DNA of 44,226 nucleotides, from NCBI GenBank assembly GCA_029624815.1, contig JARSSH010000070.1, positions 1 through 44,226 on the forward strand, read 5' to 3'. Position numbers and translations under genes: made by a program. This document shows, in pieces, positions 7,388 through 16,443 of the stretch; within the stretch, counting starts at the first letter, position 1, and each line of letters starts with the position of its first letter. Source of the stretch: Candidatus Competibacter sp. GTDB lineage: Bacteria > Pseudomonadota > Gammaproteobacteria > Competibacterales > Competibacteraceae. The notes beneath the pieces were generated by a model. That model saw nothing but the letters and a program-made list of their open reading frames with translations. It did no database searches and was not told where the DNA came from.

Positions 7388-8185
7388 ATGAGCGCGTCCC
7401 ACTATTCCGATGACATGTTCGTGCTGCGCCAGGACGAAGCCGGCGTCGCCACACTGACGCTCAACCGCCCCAAACAGTACAACGCGCTGTCGCAGACCAT
7501 GCTGGGCGCGTTGCAAGCGGCGCTGGACGCCGTCGCGGCCGACGAAACCGTCCAGGTCGTGGTCGTCGCCGGGAACGGCGCGGCGTTCTGCGCCGGACAC
7601 GACCTCAAGGAAATGCGCGCCTACACCGATCCGGCTTTCCACCAAGCGCTGTTCGCGCAATGCGGACAGGTGATGCTGACCATCAACCGCTTGCCGCAAC
7701 CGGTGATCGCGCGAGTGCACGGCATCGCCACCGCCGCCGGCTGCCAGTTGGTCGCGGCCTGCGATTTGGCGGTCGCCTCCGACAATGCCCGGTTCGCGGT
7801 TTCCGGCATCAACGTCGGACTGTTCTGCGCTACCCCAGGCGTGGCCTTGAGCCGTAACCTCGGCCGCAAGCAGGCGCTGGAACTGCTGTTGACCGGGGAG
7901 TTCATCGACGCGCCGACCGCCCAGCGTCAGGGCCTGATCAATCGGGTCACGTCCCCGGATCAACTGGACGCGGAGATCGGGAGGTTGACCGACGCCATTT
8001 GCGGCAAATCCCCGCTGGCGATTCGCATGGGCAAGGAATTGTTCTATCGGCAGTTGGGGCTGCCCCTGGAAGAAGCCTACGCCCGAGCCAGCGAGGCCAT
8101 GGCCTGCAACATGAACAGCGAAGATGCCCGCGAAGGCATCGACGCCTTCATCGCCAAGCGCAAGCCGACGTGGAAAGGCCGTTAA
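7388..8185 (+). CDS. Crotonase-family protein, ECHDC3-like (enoyl-CoA hydratase-related)
   Basis: The 265-residue protein has the crotonase fold. TLNRPKQYNALS and GAAFCAGHDLKEM form the CoA-binding and oxyanion-hole regions, and HGIATAAGCQLVAACDLAVAS is the second oxyanion strand. It matches the ECHDC3 subfamily, whose typical segments are FAVSGINVGLFCATPGVAL and the C-terminal FIAKRKPTW. The two catalytic glutamates of true enoyl-CoA hydratases appear absent: the first is Q120 (GCQLVAACD), and the second position falls in SGINVG. Hydratase activity is therefore doubtful. The ATG follows TTGAGGAG with good spacing. The acyl-CoA synthetase gene starts 96 bases downstream, and its ribosome-binding region is similar. 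Confidence 0.88.
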   Translation: MSASHYSDDMFVLRQDEAGVATLTLNRPKQYNALSQTMLGALQAALDAVAADETVQVVVVAGNGAAFCAGHDLKEMRAYTDPAFHQALFAQCGQVMLTINRLPQPVIARVHGIATAAGCQLVAACDLAVASDNARFAVSGINVGLFCATPGVALSRNLGRKQALELLLTGEFIDAPTAQRQGLINRVTSPDQLDAEIGRLTDAICGKSPLAIRMGKELFYRQLGLPLEEAYARASEAMACNMNSEDAREGIDAFIAKRKPTWKGR

Positions 8186-8281
8186 GCTCCGTCAATACTT
8201 AATGACCGCTTGTTTTTCCGCGTCTCCCGCGCATTCCGCGGTAATGCCACAACGACAACCAAACCGCCTGAGGAACCCGCC

Positions 8282-9928
8282 GTGAGCCCCAGCACCCATA
8301 ATATTTATGAAATGAGCCTGGATCGGAATCCGGCTAACTATGTGCCGTTGACCCCGTTGACTTTCATCGAGCGGGCCGCTTCGGTCTATCCCCACTACAC
8401 CGCCGTGGTGCACGGTCCCGTCCGGCGCGACTGGGCGGAAACCTACGCCCGCTGCCGGCGGCTGGCCTCGGCGCTGCAAAAACGCGGCATCGGTCTTGGC
8501 AACACCGTTGCGGCGATGCTGCCCAATATCCCGGAAATGTTCGAGGCGCACTTTGGCGTCCCGATGTCCGGCGCGACGCTGAATACCCTGAATATCCGAC
8601 TGGATGCCGAAACCATTGCTTTTATGCTCGAACACGGCGAGGCGAAAATCCTGCTCACCGACCGCGAGTTTTCCGAGACCATCGGCAAGGCGCTGCGGCT
8701 GGTGCCAGCGGACAAACGGCCGCTGGTGATCGATGTGGACGATCCGCAGTTCGTCGGCGGCGAGAAACTGGGCACGCTGGACTACGAGAGCTTGCTGGCC
8801 GAGGGCGACCCGGAATTTGCCTGGCCGCTTCCGGCCAACGAGTGGCAGGCCATCACCCTGAACTACACTTCCGGCACCACCGGCAATCCCAAGGGCGTGG
8901 TCTATCATCATCGCGGCGCGTATCTGAACGCGGTCAGCAACGCCCTGGTATGGGACATGGGCCTGCATCCGGTCTATCTATGGACCTTGCCGATGTTCCA
9001 CTGCAACGGTTGGTGCTTCCCGTGGACCCTCGCCGCCACGGTCGGCACGAATGTCTGCCTGCGTCAGGTGCGCGCTGACCTGGTGTTCGATCTGATCAAG
9101 CGGGAAAAGGTCAATCACTTCTGCGGCGCGCCGATCGTGATGAACCTGCTCAAGAATGCCCCGGACGAGATGAAGGCCGGCATCGATCACCCGGTCAAGG
9201 CGATGACCGCCGGCGCCGCGCCGCCCGCCGCCGTGATCGAGGGCATGCAGCGGATGAATTTCGACGTCACCCATACCTACGGTCTGACCGAGACCTATGG
9301 GCCGTCGGTGGTGTGCGCCTGGCATAACGAATGGGATGAACTGAGCCTGCCCGAACGGGCGGCGCTGAAGTCCCGTCAGGGGGTGCGGTACCCGATGCTG
9401 GAGGGGCTGATGGTGGCCAATCCCCAGACCCTGGAACCGGTGCCGAAGGATGGCGAGACCATCGGCGAAATCTTCATGCGCGGCAACGTGGTGATGAAGG
9501 GCTATCTGAAGAATCCCGCCGCCAGCGAGGAGGCGTTCCAGGGTGGCTGGTTCCACAGCGGCGATCTGGCGGTCTGGCATGAAGACGGTTATATCGATAT
9601 CAAGGACCGTTCCAAGGACATCATCATCTCCGGTGGCGAGAACATTTCCACCATCGAGGTCGAGGATGTGCTGTACCGGCATCCGGCGGTGATGGAAGTG
9701 GCGGTGGTGGCGCGGCCCGACGAAAAGTGGGGCGAGACGCCCTGTGCCTTCGTGACGGTCAAGCCGGGCATGGAGCATGTGACCGAAGAGGAGATCATCG
9801 AGTTTTGCCGTGGCCAACTGGCGCGGTTCAAGGCGCCCAGGACCGTGGTGTTCGGTCCGTTGCCCAAAACCTCCACCGGCAAGATGCAAAAGTTCATCCT
9901 GCGCGAGCAAGCCAAGCAACTCTTGTGA
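8282..9928 (+). CDS. Acyl-CoA synthetase (AMP-forming)
   Basis: This ANL-superfamily ligase activates a carboxylic acid to its CoA thioester through an acyl-adenylate. Motifs in order are YTSGTTGNPKGVVYHHRG (P-loop), GLTETYGP, SGDLAVWHEDGYIDIKDR, DIIISGGENIS and the C-terminal PKTSTGKMQKF with the catalytic Lys (K534). It resembles medium/long-chain or plant-AAE-like acyl-activating enzymes; substrate length is not evident. The GTG at 8282 is chosen because TGAGGA precedes it at proper spacing and the alternative upstream start (8210) adds a non-family stretch. Length is 548 residues. It is probably co-transcribed with the ECHDC3-like gene for fatty or aromatic acid use. Confidence 0.9.
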   Translation: MSPSTHNIYEMSLDRNPANYVPLTPLTFIERAASVYPHYTAVVHGPVRRDWAETYARCRRLASALQKRGIGLGNTVAAMLPNIPEMFEAHFGVPMSGATLNTLNIRLDAETIAFMLEHGEAKILLTDREFSETIGKALRLVPADKRPLVIDVDDPQFVGGEKLGTLDYESLLAEGDPEFAWPLPANEWQAITLNYTSGTTGNPKGVVYHHRGAYLNAVSNALVWDMGLHPVYLWTLPMFHCNGWCFPWTLAATVGTNVCLRQVRADLVFDLIKREKVNHFCGAPIVMNLLKNAPDEMKAGIDHPVKAMTAGAAPPAAVIEGMQRMNFDVTHTYGLTETYGPSVVCAWHNEWDELSLPERAALKSRQGVRYPMLEGLMVANPQTLEPVPKDGETIGEIFMRGNVVMKGYLKNPAASEEAFQGGWFHSGDLAVWHEDGYIDIKDRSKDIIISGGENISTIEVEDVLYRHPAVMEVAVVARPDEKWGETPCAFVTVKPGMEHVTEEEIIEFCRGQLARFKAPRTVVFGPLPKTSTGKMQKFILREQAKQLL

Positions 9929-10220
9929 ATACGCCCGTCGTTCGCCGCCCGAGTGAATCTCACGTTGGCCCTGACCTGACGGCCAAATTCGCCGCGCCCC
10001 TGCGTTTCAACCGGGAAGATCCGTTAGGTAGCGCTCCAAACGTGGGTAACTGACTAAAGGGAATGACCTTTTTCCCAGGCTCTCGATTTGGAAACGGGTG
10101 CGAAAAACCCTCTCCCGCACGCGGGAGAGGGTTGGGGAGGGGTAAGGACTGTTTTGTAACGGTTGGCTGGCCAGGGGCTGTACGAAACCTCCAAGCCCAA
10201 GGGAAACCGTCAACGCCGGT
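9929..10220. other. Convergent intergenic spacer
   Basis: The spacer lies between the 3' ends of the acyl-CoA synthetase and prpE. Apart from the strong hairpin at 10106-10133 (listed separately), I see no gene or tRNA. Confidence 0.6.
10106..10133. repeat. Perfect palindromic hairpin (REP-like), possible bidirectional terminator
   Basis: The arms AACCCTCTCCCGC and GCGGGAGAGGGTT pair perfectly over 13 bp around a two-base centre. They are followed by TGGGGAGGGG, as in the widespread CCCTCTCCC-type intergenic repeats. The position between two convergent genes suits transcription termination, but there is no uridine tract. Confidence 0.65.
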
Positions 10221-12113
10221 TCAATGTTGCCCGATGGCCCGGCGCACTTCTTCCAGCGAGTTCGGATCGTCCAGGGTAGACAGATCGCCGGGGTCGCGCC
10301 CTTCGGCCAGTGCTTGAATCGAGCGTCGCAGCAGTTTGCCGGAACGGGTTTTCGGCAGCGCGCTGACAAAGTGAACGGCATGGGGTTTGGCCACCGCCCC
10401 CAGCAGTTCCTGCACCTTGGCGATGATTTCCTTCTCCATCTTCTCGGTGGCGCCCGCCGCGTCGAGCTGCGTCGGATCCTTCAGCCGGCAGAAGCCCACT
10501 GGTACTTGGCCCTTGACCTTGTCGGCCACGCCGATCACCGCCACTTCGGCCACCGCCGCATGGGACTGAATCGCTTCCTCGATTTCTCGGGTGCCCAAGC
10601 GATGGCCGGCGACGTTGATCACATCGTCGGTGCGGCCCAGGATGAAGAAGTAGCCATCCTCGTCGCGCACCGCCCAGTCGGAGGAGGTGTAGAGCAAGTC
10701 CTTGAAGCTGGAGAAATAGCTCTGCACGAAGCGCTTGTCGTCGCCCCACACCGTGCTCAGGCAGCCCGGCGGTAAAGGCGGCTCGACCACCAAGACGCCC
10801 TTTTCGCCACGGGGCACTTCCTCGCCGGTGCCTTCGTTGATCACCCGGATGTTGTAGCCGTACACCGGGAACCCTGGCGAACCGAAACGGTTCGGCTTCA
10901 GGTCCACGCCTGGCAGGTAGGACAGCATCGGCCAGCCGGTCTCGGTCTGCCAGTAATGGTCGATGACCGGAATCTTCAGTGCGTCGGTGATCCAGCGCGA
11001 GGTCGGCTCGTCCAGCGGCTCGCCGGCCAGGAACAGATAGCGCAGGCAAGACACGTCGTGCATGGTCATGTACTTCTGATCCTGACCTTTCAGCACCCGT
11101 ACCGCGGTCGGCGACGAGAACATGGTGCGCACTTGGTATTCGTTGACGATCTTCCACCAGATGCTGGGATCCGGTCGGGTCGGCATCCCCTCGTAGAAGA
11201 TGGTCGGCGAGCCGTTGATCAGCGGACCGTAGACGATATAGGAATGCCCCACCACCCAGCCGATGTCGGAGGTGGCGAACATGGTCTCGCCGGGATTGAT
11301 GTGGTAGAGGTGCTTCATGGTCGAAGCCAGCGCCACCGCGTAGCCGCCGACATCGCGCTGCACGCCCTTGGGAATGCCGGTGGTGCCGGAGGTGTAGAGG
11401 ATGTAGCTGGGTTCGTTCGATTCCAGCCAGGTGATCGGCACCTCGGCGTCCATGTGTTGGGCGCGCAGCGTGGCGTAATCGACGTCGCGGCCTTCGACGA
11501 GCGTCAGGCCCTTGTCCAGGCCCCGGTTGCACATCACCACTTTTTCCGGCGGGAACTTGGCCAGATTGCAGGACTCGTCGACCAAGTGCTTGTAGGGCAC
11601 CGCCTTGCCGTTGCGCATGCCGGCGTCGGAGGTGACCATGACTTTGGGTTTGGCGTCGTCGATGCGCACCGCCAGGTTGTAGGCGGCGAACCCGCCGAAC
11701 ACCACCGAATGAACGGCGCCGATCCGGGCGCAGGCCAGAATGGAGAACAGGGCTTCGGCGATCATCGGCATGTAAATGATGACCCGGTCGCCCTTGCCCA
11801 CCCCCAGCGATTGCAGCACGGCGGCGAAGCGGTTCACTTCGCGATGCAACTCGGCGTAGCTGTAGATGACCGTCTCGTTGGTTTCGGTCGAGATGTAGAT
11901 CAATGCATTCTGATCGGCGCGATCGGCCAGGTGCCGGTCCACGGCGTTGTAGCACAGGTTGGTCTCGCCGCCGACAAACCACTTGCAAAACGGTGGGTTG
12001 CTGTAATCCCGAACTTTTTGCGGCGGCTTGTTCCAGTGGATCAACTGGGCTTGTTCGCCCCAGAAGCCCTCGGGGTCGTCGATGGACCGGCGATGGAATT
12101 CTTCGTAATTCAT
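10221..12113 (-). CDS. prpE: Propionyl-CoA synthetase
   Basis: PrpE converts propionate (and less efficiently acetate) to its CoA thioester with ATP. The 630 residues match the family. The N-terminus MNYEEFHRRSIDDPEGFWGE is the acetyl-CoA synthetase-like cap. YILYTSGTTGIPKGV is the P-loop, ATSDIGWVVGHSYIVYGPL is typical of PrpE, and WQTETGWP and SSDWAVRDEDGYFFILGR follow. PKTRSGKLLRR carries the catalytic Lys (K593), the residue controlled by acetylation in homologues. Start ATG 12113 has GAAGGA upstream. It lies downstream of mdh on the same strand, 146 bases away across a hairpin. No prpBCD genes are near, so the propionate pathway must be completed elsewhere. Confidence 0.93.
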   Translation of the reverse strand: MNYEEFHRRSIDDPEGFWGEQAQLIHWNKPPQKVRDYSNPPFCKWFVGGETNLCYNAVDRHLADRADQNALIYISTETNETVIYSYAELHREVNRFAAVLQSLGVGKGDRVIIYMPMIAEALFSILACARIGAVHSVVFGGFAAYNLAVRIDDAKPKVMVTSDAGMRNGKAVPYKHLVDESCNLAKFPPEKVVMCNRGLDKGLTLVEGRDVDYATLRAQHMDAEVPITWLESNEPSYILYTSGTTGIPKGVQRDVGGYAVALASTMKHLYHINPGETMFATSDIGWVVGHSYIVYGPLINGSPTIFYEGMPTRPDPSIWWKIVNEYQVRTMFSSPTAVRVLKGQDQKYMTMHDVSCLRYLFLAGEPLDEPTSRWITDALKIPVIDHYWQTETGWPMLSYLPGVDLKPNRFGSPGFPVYGYNIRVINEGTGEEVPRGEKGVLVVEPPLPPGCLSTVWGDDKRFVQSYFSSFKDLLYTSSDWAVRDEDGYFFILGRTDDVINVAGHRLGTREIEEAIQSHAAVAEVAVIGVADKVKGQVPVGFCRLKDPTQLDAAGATEKMEKEIIAKVQELLGAVAKPHAVHFVSALPKTRSGKLLRRSIQALAEGRDPGDLSTLDDPNSLEEVRRAIGQH

Positions 12114-12226
12114 GCTTGGGTATCCTTCAACTTCGATGGTTTGGAAACGCGACGTTTATGTTGGTCGGCGGCAATTAGTGTAGTTGCTTACTTGGAAATT
12201 TCCTGTCGTAACCGCTCGACTCCCTA

Positions 12227-12250
12227 CCCTTCCCCCCGAGGGGGGAAGGG
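12227..12250. terminator. Hairpin downstream of mdh
   Basis: CCCTTCCCCCC and GGGGGGAAGGG are perfect 11-base arms around a two-base centre. The element lies 10 bases past the mdh stop on the minus strand, ahead of prpE. It belongs to the same pyrimidine/purine-arm style as the repeat at 10106. No U-tract is visible, so termination is an inference; it could equally be an RNA-stabilising intercistronic element. Confidence 0.5.
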
Positions 12251-12259
12251 AACCGCTGC

Positions 12260-13240
12260 TTACTTCAATAGATCTTCAATGCTGGCGCGTTCCTCGCGCA
12301 ATTCCTTGTCGGTAGCGTCCATCTTGCCGCGGCTGAACTCGTCGATCGGCAGGCCCTGCACGATCTCGTAGTCACCATTCTTGCAGACGCAGGGGTAAGA
12401 GTAGATCACGCCCTCGCCGATGCCGTAGGAACCGTCGGCGGGTACCGCCATGCTGACCCAGTCGCCCTCGGAGGTGCCCAACGCCCAGTCGCGCATGTGG
12501 TCGATGGCCGAAGAGGCGGCGGAGGCGGCCGACGATGCGCCGCGCGCCTTGATGATCGCCGCGCCGCGTTGCTGCACGGTGGGGATAAAGGTCTCGCGAT
12601 ACCAGCCCTGCTCGACCAGCGCAGCCGCCGCCTGCCCCTTGACAGTGCATTGGCTGATGTCGGGATATTGAGTCGCGGAGTGGTTGCCCCAGATCGTCAT
12701 CTTCTTGATGTCGTTGACGTGGCAACCGGTTTTTTCAGCCAATTGGCTCAGGGCGCGGTTGTGATCCAGCCGGGTCATGGCATGGAACTGACGCGGGCTC
12801 AGATCGGGCGCGCTGCTGGCGGCGATCAGGGCGTTGGTGTTGGCCGGATTGCCGACCACCAGCACCTTGACGTCGCGGGCGGCATGGTCGTTCAGCGCCT
12901 TGCCCTGCGGCCCAAAAATGGCGCCGTTGGCGGTCAGCAGATCCTTGCGCTCCATGCCGGGGCCGCGCGGGCGGGCGCCGACCAGCATGGCATGGTTGGC
13001 GCCGGAGAAAGCGGTTTTCAGGTCGTCGGTGGCGACCACGCCGGCCAGCAGCGGGAAGGCGCAGTCGTTCAGCTCCATCACCACGCCCTGCAAGGCTTGC
13101 AGCGCCGGGGTAATTTCCAGCAACTGCAGGATCACCGGCTGATCGGGACCGAGCATGCTGCCCGAAGCAATCCGGAAGGCCATGGCATAACCGATGTTGC
13201 CAGCAGCACCGGTGATGACGACGCGGACGGGTTGTTTCAT
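12260..13240 (-). CDS. mdh: Malate dehydrogenase
   Basis: Mdh interconverts malate and oxaloacetate with NAD in the citric acid cycle. The 326-residue protein is of the 'long' bacterial/cytosolic-like group. [19 protein letters not shown] is the NAD-binding glycine-rich loop. [16 protein letters not shown] carries substrate-binding arginines. [13 protein letters not shown] and TRLDHNRA follow, and [13 protein letters not shown] contains the catalytic His. The start ATG 13240 is preceded by GAAGGAG at ideal spacing. It heads the mdh-prpE pair and is divergent from cysZ across about 450 bases. Confidence 0.95.
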   Translation of the reverse strand: MKQPVRVVITGAAGNIGYAMAFRIASGSMLGPDQPVILQLLEITPALQALQGVVMELNDCAFPLLAGVVATDDLKTAFSGANHAMLVGARPRGPGMERKDLLTANGAIFGPQGKALNDHAARDVKVLVVGNPANTNALIAASSAPDLSPRQFHAMTRLDHNRALSQLAEKTGCHVNDIKKMTIWGNHSATQYPDISQCTVKGQAAAALVEQGWYRETFIPTVQQRGAAIIKARGASSAASAASSAIDHMRDWALGTSEGDWVSMAVPADGSYGIGEGVIYSYPCVCKNGDYEIVQGLPIDEFSRGKMDATDKELREERASIEDLLK

Positions 13241-13691
13241 GTTTGTACTCCTTCAGGGGTGGGTGATGACACGAGTGTCGCTTGAAAAGCCCCGAAACCG
13301 CGGCGCGGATCGGGAGCGGAGGGTATCGTTGGCGGCCTGATCGCGGAAACGCGCGCTCGAAGAGTCAGCGGACGGCGAGAGGGAAACGGGCAAACGAAAA
13401 TCGACGGACGCCACCGTCGGGAGGGACGAAAACGCGGGCCTGAACGGTAACCGGCGGCCGCCGGGTTTTCTCGAGCGCTGTGAATTGCCATGCTCCGTGG
13501 GGGCGCAATGGCCGCGGGACAACCGGAACGAGTGACCGGATGGGTGAACTGACGGTCGGAACCGCGGCGACAAGTCTTATAATGCGACGCCGCGCGCCTG
13601 GGGTGGCGGCGTCTGATTGGAGAGAAATAGTAACGTAGATCGCCGCGCATTGAAACGAATGCCGGCACTTGCCATGAGGGTTTCCAGTACG
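13241..13691. other. Divergent spacer between mdh and cysZ
   Basis: These are about 450 GC-rich bases without a supportable gene. Open frames on the minus strand here are compositional and carry no motif. A TATAAT element at 13578-13583 (plus strand) is a probable -10 box for cysZ, although the -35 region is weak. The start of the cysZ frame could lie inside this stretch (ATG at 13674). Confidence 0.5.
13578..13583 (+). promoter_or_regulatory. Possible -10 element for cysZ-waaA
   Basis: A consensus TATAAT stands alone in a GC-rich spacer, about 110 bases before the cysZ start. No convincing -35 hexamer lies 16-18 bases upstream (GTCGGA or GGTCGG). Confidence 0.4.
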
Positions 13692-14435
13692 ATGAGTGCT
13701 TCCCCGATCAACGGTGCAAGCTACGTATTGACCGGCTTGCGCTGGTTGCCCAAGAGCGGCTTGCGTGGTTTCGTGGCGGTTCCGCTGCTGATCAACACCC
13801 TTTTGTTCGGCGCCGGCATCTGGTGGAGCGCCGGCCAGTTCGAACGGCTCGACCGGGCCGTGACCGGTTGGCTGCCGGACTGGTTGGGCTGGCTGCACTG
13901 GCTGTTGTGGCCGCTGTTCGTCTTGACCGCGCTGGTGGTGGTGTTTTACACCTTCTCGGTGGTGGCCAACGTGATCGCCGCGCCGTTCAACGGCTTGCTG
14001 GCCGAACGGGTCGAAAAAATGGTCAACCCGGCGGGCGCAGACCGACCAACGGCTGGATTGACCTGGAAAGAACTGATGCTGAGTCCGCTGGGGGAACTCA
14101 ACAAGTTGCTGTACTTCATCGGTTGGGCGATTCCGCTGCTGGTGCTGTTTTTCGTGCCGGTGATCAACGTGGCCGCGCCGGTGCTCTGGGCTTTGTTCAG
14201 CGCCTGGATGCTCGCCTTGGAGTATTCCGACTATCCGCTCGGCAATCGCGGTTTGTCGTTCCGGGACCAGCGCCGGCTGCTGCGCAAGCACTGGCCGCGA
14301 ACCTTGAGCTTCGGTGGCATGACCCTGTTGCTGACCCTGATTCCGGTGCTGAATTTTCTGGCCATGCCGGCGGCGGTGATCGGCGCGACCCTGATGTGGG
14401 TCCGGGAGGCGCCCGCATCGGAAGTCGGAGGATAG
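13692..14435 (+). CDS. cysZ: Sulfate transporter CysZ
   Basis: CysZ is an inner-membrane protein that lets sulfate in for cysteine synthesis. The 247-residue product aligns well with E. coli CysZ in pattern: GLRWLPKSGLRGFVAVPLLIN, PDWLGWLHWLLWPL, FSVVANVIAAPFNGLLAE, VINVAAPVLWALFSAWMLALEYSDYP and LIPVLNFLAMPAAVIGATLMW. It has four clear hydrophobic segments. The start at 13692 gives the family-like N-terminus; ATG 13674 and TTG 13617 are in frame upstream, and the ribosome-binding sites do not decide between them. No other cysteine-pathway gene is adjacent. waaA starts 9 bases downstream. Confidence 0.9.
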   Translation: MSASPINGASYVLTGLRWLPKSGLRGFVAVPLLINTLLFGAGIWWSAGQFERLDRAVTGWLPDWLGWLHWLLWPLFVLTALVVVFYTFSVVANVIAAPFNGLLAERVEKMVNPAGADRPTAGLTWKELMLSPLGELNKLLYFIGWAIPLLVLFFVPVINVAAPVLWALFSAWMLALEYSDYPLGNRGLSFRDQRRLLRKHWPRTLSFGGMTLLLTLIPVLNFLAMPAAVIGATLMWVREAPASEVGG

Positions 14436-14444
14436 GGAGGCAGT

Positions 14445-15737
14445 GTGCCCAATCCCATGCGCCCGATCTATACCGGCCTGCTCTATTTGATGCTGCCGTT
14501 GGCGCTGCTGCGGCTGTACTGGCGTGGTCGTCGGGATATTGGACATCGCCAGCGCTGGCGGGAGCGGCTGGGCTTCGTCCCAACGCTGTCACCCGACGGC
14601 TTGTGGGTTCACGCCGTGTCGGTGGGCGAGACTCGCGCCGCCCTGCCGCTGATCCGTGCGTTGCTGGATCGTTATCCCAATCTGCCGCTGCTGGTGACCA
14701 CCACCACGCTGACCGGTTCCCGCCAAGTCCGCGAAGCGCTGGGCGAACGGGTGCATCACGTCTACGCGCCCTACGATCTGCCTGGCGCGGCGCGGCGCTT
14801 CTTGCGGCGCGTCCGGCCCAGGCTGGCGGTGATCATGGAAACCGAGTTGTGGCCGAACCTGCTGCGGCAATGCGCGACGACCGGCATCCCGGTGCTCTTG
14901 GCGAATGCCCGGCTGTCGGAACGCTCGGCGCGCGGTTACGGCCGGATTCGCGGGCTGACCGCCGCCATGCTGCGGGATGTGACGCTGATCGCCGCCCAGG
15001 CCGATGCCGACGCCGCCCGTTTCCGCGCGCTGGGCGCGTCATGGGTCGAGGTGGCCGGCAATCTCAAATATGATCTGGCGCTGCCGGCCGAACTGCCCGA
15101 ACAGGGACGACGGCTGCGGCGGGATGTGCTGGGAGAGCAGCGGCCGGTCTGGATCGCCGCCAGCACCCATGCCGGCGAAGACGAGCCGATCCTGGATGCG
15201 TTCGCCCGGTTGCGCGCCCGCTGGCCGGCCTTGCTGCTGCTGTTGGTGCCGCGCCACCCGGAACGTTTCGACAGCGTGGCGGCGCTGTGTCGCCAGCGGG
15301 GATTTTCCGTGACTCGGCGCGGCGGCGGGAACGCCTGCACGCCGGACACCGCCGTGTTTCTCGGCGACAGCATGGGAGAATTATTGCTGTTCTATGCCGC
15401 CGCCGATCTGACCTTCGTCGGCGGCAGCCTGGTCGCCACCGGCGGTCATAACGTGCTGGAACCGGCGCTGCTGGGGCTGCCGGTGCTGTTCGGTCCGCAC
15501 ATGTTCAATTTCACCGAGGCGGGTGAACGCTTGCTGAAGGCGGAAGCGGCTTGGCGAGTGGCGGACGCCGGCGGGTTGGCGGCGGCGGTTGACCGGCTGC
15601 TGGCCGATCCGGAACTGCGCCAGGTCGCCGGTCAGCGCGGCCGGGCGGTGGTGGAACGCCATCGCGGCGCGCTGGCGGCGCTGCTGAATTTTGTCGAGCG
15701 ATTGTTACGCTCGCTGTCTCCGGCTGAGCCGCCATGA
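14445..15737 (+). CDS. waaA: 3-deoxy-D-manno-octulosonic acid (Kdo) transferase
   Basis: WaaA adds Kdo to lipid IVA, linking lipid A and core in LPS synthesis at the inner face of the cytoplasmic membrane. The 430-residue protein begins with a hydrophobic anchor (GLLYLMLPLALLRLYW). It then shows GLWVHAVSVGETRAA with the catalytic Glu, VTTTTLTGS, VIMETELWPN, LLANARLSERS, GNLKYDL, AASTHAGED, LLLVPRHPERF, GDSMGEL and VGGSLVATGGHNVLEPA, all GT30 signatures. The GTG at 14445 has AGGGAGG only 4 bases upstream; an ATG at 14457 is the alternative. It ends 34 bases from the convergent pth gene. Confidence 0.95.
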   Translation: MPNPMRPIYTGLLYLMLPLALLRLYWRGRRDIGHRQRWRERLGFVPTLSPDGLWVHAVSVGETRAALPLIRALLDRYPNLPLLVTTTTLTGSRQVREALGERVHHVYAPYDLPGAARRFLRRVRPRLAVIMETELWPNLLRQCATTGIPVLLANARLSERSARGYGRIRGLTAAMLRDVTLIAAQADADAARFRALGASWVEVAGNLKYDLALPAELPEQGRRLRRDVLGEQRPVWIAASTHAGEDEPILDAFARLRARWPALLLLLVPRHPERFDSVAALCRQRGFSVTRRGGGNACTPDTAVFLGDSMGELLLFYAAADLTFVGGSLVATGGHNVLEPALLGLPVLFGPHMFNFTEAGERLLKAEAAWRVADAGGLAAAVDRLLADPELRQVAGQRGRAVVERHRGALAALLNFVERLLRSLSPAEPP

Positions 15738-15771
15738 ATCCGGGTCGTGGCCCAACCCGCGGTTTTGGGCT

Positions 15772-16410
15772 TCACGGCTTCGCGGCGGGCCTGGCTGGAA
15801 CCGGAGCAGGTAGCGGTTCGATCCGTCGCCCGTGCAGGGCTTGCACGGCCCTTTGCCACTGGCCGGTCAGGATGCGCGGCAGTTCGCGCAGCGTATCGAG
15901 GATGGCCTGTTCGATCAGTGTCTGCTCGGAATGCGGGGGGCGACGCAGTACATAGTCGAGCACCTCGCGACTGTCGCCGGGATGGCCGATGCCCAGCCGC
16001 ACCCGCGCGAAACCGTTGCCGCCCAGATGGGCGATCAAGTCGCGCAGGCCGTTGTGACCGCCGTGTCCACCGGCCTGCTTCAGCCGCACCGTGCCCGGTG
16101 GCAGATCCAGATCGTCGTGCGCGACCAGGATCGCCGCCGGTGGAATTCGATGGAAGCGCCCCAGCGCCGCGACCGCCTGCCCGCTGCGGTTCATGAAGGT
16201 CATCGGCTTCAGTAGCCACAGATCCTGTCCGTCCAGCGCAATCCGACAGGTTTCGCCGTGGTATTTCGCATCGGGGCGAAACTGGCCGCCGTGCTGGCGA
16301 GCCAGTTCGTCCGCCAGCCAGAAGCCGGCGTTATGGCGGGTGCCGGCGTACTGGGGGCCAGGGTTGCCCAACCCCACCAGCAGTTGCGGCGCCGGCGCCG
16401 GTTCCGACAT
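15772..16410 (-). CDS. pth: Peptidyl-tRNA hydrolase
   Basis: Pth recycles peptidyl-tRNAs released from stalled ribosomes. Family marks are VGLGNPGPQYAGTRHNAGFW (with the catalytic His of RHNAG), KPMTFMNRSGQAV, VAHDDLDLPPG and KQAGGHGGHNGLRDL. Length is 212 residues, with a slightly extended proline-rich C-terminus. It lies 33 bases downstream of rplY on the same strand, as in Pseudomonas-type genomes. The ychF gene that often follows is not here; waaA converges instead. Confidence 0.95.
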   Translation of the reverse strand: MSEPAPAPQLLVGLGNPGPQYAGTRHNAGFWLADELARQHGGQFRPDAKYHGETCRIALDGQDLWLLKPMTFMNRSGQAVAALGRFHRIPPAAILVAHDDLDLPPGTVRLKQAGGHGGHNGLRDLIAHLGGNGFARVRLGIGHPGDSREVLDYVLRRPPHSEQTLIEQAILDTLRELPRILTGQWQRAVQALHGRRIEPLPAPVPARPAAKP

Positions 16411-16443
16411 GATTTCGCCTGCCTGGGAAAGTCGGGGTCGGCC

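Noticed and set aside
13365-14546. 393-codon minus frame, Gln/Arg-rich
   Set aside because: It lies antisense to cysZ, which is well supported, and has the low-complexity composition typical of antisense frames in GC-rich DNA.
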